Both the position numbers and the translations under genes were made by a program. The notes below the pieces were generated by a model. The model was not told the origin of the DNA. It saw nothing but the letters and a program-made list of their open reading frames with translations, and did no database searches. This document shows, piece after piece, positions 32,514-34,119 of a DNA stretch of 34,119 nt. Location of the stretch: the NCBI GenBank assembly GCA_002967005.1, contig PPEA01000652.1, forward strand, positions 1-34,119, read 5' to 3'. The stretch's first letter is position 1. Each line of letters starts with the position of its first letter. Origin of the DNA: Mycobacterium talmoniae (lineage in GTDB: Bacteria > Actinomycetota > Actinomycetes > Mycobacteriales > Mycobacteriaceae).

Positions 32514-33124
32514 TCGGCCCGCCCGGCCGCGGCTTCGTCGGCACGGGTTAGGCCCGCAACACCGATCAGCTCCTCATGCAGTTCGAACCAGACCGTGTGG
32601 TAGCTGTCGATGAGCGGCAGCGCGAACCACTTGCGTTCTCCGGCCGCCAACTTCTCCAGCGCCGAGCCGAACCGGGCTGGGTATGGGCTGAGCCGAGGCA
32701 CCAGCTGCACAAGCCGGCCCAATAGTGGCGCGAAGCGTTCATGCAGGTCGACGAGCCTTTTAACGATGTCCGCGTCATAGTCGGCGTCGCTGTGGTCGTT
32801 GGGGCGCACACCGTCGATGAGCTGCCAGTCGGTGACCAACTGCTTGAATTCCGCGTTGATCACGTCGAATTCCTGGTAATGCTCCTGGAGCACCTCAGGG
32901 TCGAGCTCGGCGCGCTCACTGGCCAGCAGCGTCTCGAGTCGGGCGCGACCGACGGCGGTGAGCTTGAGACGTGAACCCGCACGGTCCAGTTCGCCTGCGT
33001 CGATCAGCGACTGCAGCAACGTCGCCACATCGCTGTCGGAGATCCCCGCTGCGGCGGTGAGATCGGCGTCGGTAGCGCGCCCCTTGAGCCGCGCCGCCTG
33101 CAGAACCTGAAGATCGTTCATCAT
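32510..33124 (-). CDS. Winged-helix protein partnered with PpdK-like gene
   Basis: About 204 residues. The N-terminal ~80 look like a small winged helix (LQAARLKGRATDADLTAAAGISDSDVATLLQSLIDAG, then LKLTAVGRARLETLLA). The rest is helical and acidic/aromatic, ending in WFALPLIDSYHTVWFELHEELIGVAGLTR. Its stop overlaps the start of the PPDK-like gene. A gene of this size and position neighbours the short ppdK in M. tuberculosis (Rv1126c, from memory). It may regulate the operon or bind the PPDK-like protein; the helical C-terminal part makes a protein partner plausible. No DNA target known. Confidence 0.75.
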   Translation of the reverse strand: MMNDLQVLQAARLKGRATDADLTAAAGISDSDVATLLQSLIDAGELDRAGSRLKLTAVGRARLETLLASERAELDPEVLQEHYQEFDVINAEFKQLVTDWQLIDGVRPNDHSDADYDADIVKRLVDLHERFAPLLGRLVQLVPRLSPYPARFGSALEKLAAGERKWFALPLIDSYHTVWFELHEELIGVAGLTRADEAAAGRAE

Positions 33125-33151
33125 GATGAACCCTTGTGTTCGGGGGCGTGG

Positions 33152-34048
33152 CTAGGCAGCCCGGTGGATGATGCCCTGCTCGAAGAGGCCACCGACGGTG
33201 CGGCCATCGCTCTCCAGCGTCATGAAGTCGTCATAGGTCCCAAACGCCGGGCCTTCGGTTTCGGCCGGGCCCATGGGCACCCAGAATCCTGCCTGGCGGT
33301 CTTGCAACGACACCGTTCGTGTGGTGCCGTCGGAGAGCTCCAGCCGGGCCCGCAGGTACTGTGCGGCAGCATTACGCGCGAAAGTCGCACCGGTGATAGA
33401 GGCCGAATGCTCACCGTCGATGGCGAAACCATCTATCGCGAGGGCGCCGTCAGTACCGACGAACTTAATGGCGGTGATGAACGACGTGTCGTCGGCAACG
33501 ATGAGCCCGGCGTATTCGACCCACTGTGCAGACTCATCACGGAAACCCCAGGTGCGGTCACGCATACCGTATCCGTTGATCGCCACCGTCGCGTCACCGA
33601 TGGTTACGCTGCCGACGACGGTGCACGCCTGCTGAAAGTGTTGCAGCGGCTTACCGGGCACCAGCGGCGGGATCAGGTCGGTGGTGGCATAGTCAGCGGG
33701 GACAAACAGCGGGGCGTTGATAAGCTCGGCGCGCACGCTCGGGTTGTCGATGCGAGCCTGGCCGTCCAGACCGAAGTGGATGCTGTTGCTGTCGAACGAA
33801 CCGTTGCCGAGTGACTCGACGACCTCCACGACACGGCCGGCAACGGAGATGCTGAACCGCGCGCGGCGGGCGCTCGGCGCGTTGGGTGACGTCGAGACGT
33901 GCAACGTGCCGAATACCTGTGCATCGACGTCCCAGAACGCGAGGTAGGCGTTGTCCTTCCAAACCGGGTCACCGGCACCGGCGGCGTCGGGGTGAATCGG
34001 TTCAGACAGCGGGCCCCAGGTGTTATCGGTAGCTGCGGTCACAGACAT
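33152..34048 (-). CDS. Lipocalin-like (AttH/CrtC-type) protein, module 4
   Basis: A 298-residue protein from ATG 34048, which follows GGAAGGA; the frame runs up to 34075 without support. Early region PVWKDNAYLAFWDVDAQVFGTLH resembles PLWSENFAWLCHDAETGAGILLH of module 2. The signature NGYGMRDRTWGFRDES is intact apart from Thr for Ser. It is the first gene of the operon with the winged-helix and PPDK-like genes. In total five intact or frameshifted proteins of this class and one remnant other than this one occur in the window. Confidence 0.78.
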   Translation of the reverse strand: MSVTAATDNTWGPLSEPIHPDAAGAGDPVWKDNAYLAFWDVDAQVFGTLHVSTSPNAPSARRARFSISVAGRVVEVVESLGNGSFDSNSIHFGLDGQARIDNPSVRAELINAPLFVPADYATTDLIPPLVPGKPLQHFQQACTVVGSVTIGDATVAINGYGMRDRTWGFRDESAQWVEYAGLIVADDTSFITAIKFVGTDGALAIDGFAIDGEHSASITGATFARNAAAQYLRARLELSDGTTRTVSLQDRQAGFWVPMGPAETEGPAFGTYDDFMTLESDGRTVGGLFEQGIIHRAA

Positions 34049-34119
34049 CGACGGTCCTTCCAGTTTTCTCGGCATCGCCCAAGCGGCGTATCGACTCCAT
34101 CATGGACGGGTGGGCGGGC

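Overview
The window looks like a chromosomal segment of a high-GC actinobacterium of the Mycobacteriales, most likely Mycobacterium sensu lato. The basis is a YrbE/MlaE permease pair of the kind that heads mce operons, F420-type luciferase-like oxidoreductases, a short PpdK-like gene with the small partner gene that accompanies it in mycobacteria (Rv1126c/Rv1127c from memory), strong G/C in third codon positions, and several leaderless starts. No tRNA, rRNA, CRISPR array or recognisable insertion sequence was found.

Layout. (1) 1-6000, minus strand: SDR, F420-type oxidoreductase, a truncated flavoprotein, an EcKinase-like phosphotransferase, an isochorismatase-fold hydrolase, a terminator, then yrbE genes running off the left edge. 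(2) 6136-8460, plus strand: a GMC oxidoreductase and a TetR regulator. (3) 8844-12173, plus strand: a swivel-domain (PEP-utiliser) protein, a lipocalin-like AttH/CrtC (DUF7064/7065-type) protein and a TetR regulator, overlapping and probably one transcript. (4) 19173-12170, minus strand: lipocalin-like protein, ACAD10-like phosphotransferase, phytoene-desaturase-like flavoprotein (frameshifted), second phosphotransferase, second lipocalin-like protein, decayed F420-type gene. (5) 19391-23558: TetR, AveC-like membrane protein, TetR, intact phytoene-desaturase-like flavoprotein. (6) 27647-24203, minus: lipocalin-like, swivel, TetR. (7) 30668-28030, minus: leader ORF, lipocalin-like (frameshifted), swivel. 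(8) 34048-31008, minus: lipocalin-like, winged-helix protein, PPDK-like ATP-grasp plus swivel protein.

The most striking content is a modular phosphotransfer set. Three proteins have the middle and C-terminal architecture of rifampin phosphotransferase (helical acceptor domain plus phosphohistidine swivel) but no ATP-grasp domain. One PPDK-like protein has ATP-grasp and swivel but no PEP/pyruvate barrel. All four keep the swivel histidine, and all four sit beside a lipocalin-like AttH/CrtC-type protein. By analogy with the split phenylphosphate synthase, ATP-grasp and acceptor modules may work in trans. Together with three aminoglycoside-phosphotransferase-fold kinases, several flavin/NAD oxidoreductases and an AveC-like protein, the region looks like a locus that phosphorylates and oxidises hydroxylated lipophilic molecules (terpenoid or steroid-like). 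That role is inference; the domain content is what the sequence shows.

Regulation appears dense. Two sites of the form ATC-N5-TGAAY-N4-RTTCA-N5-GAT precede a TetR gene and the AveC-like gene, and other palindromes overlap leaderless promoters of three modules. The locus also shows decay: a truncated flavoprotein, an F420-type gene with lost N-terminus, internal deletion and amber codon, an antisense lipocalin-like remnant, and single-base frameshifts in at least four genes. Some of the frameshifts could be sequencing error; the larger lesions cannot easily be.
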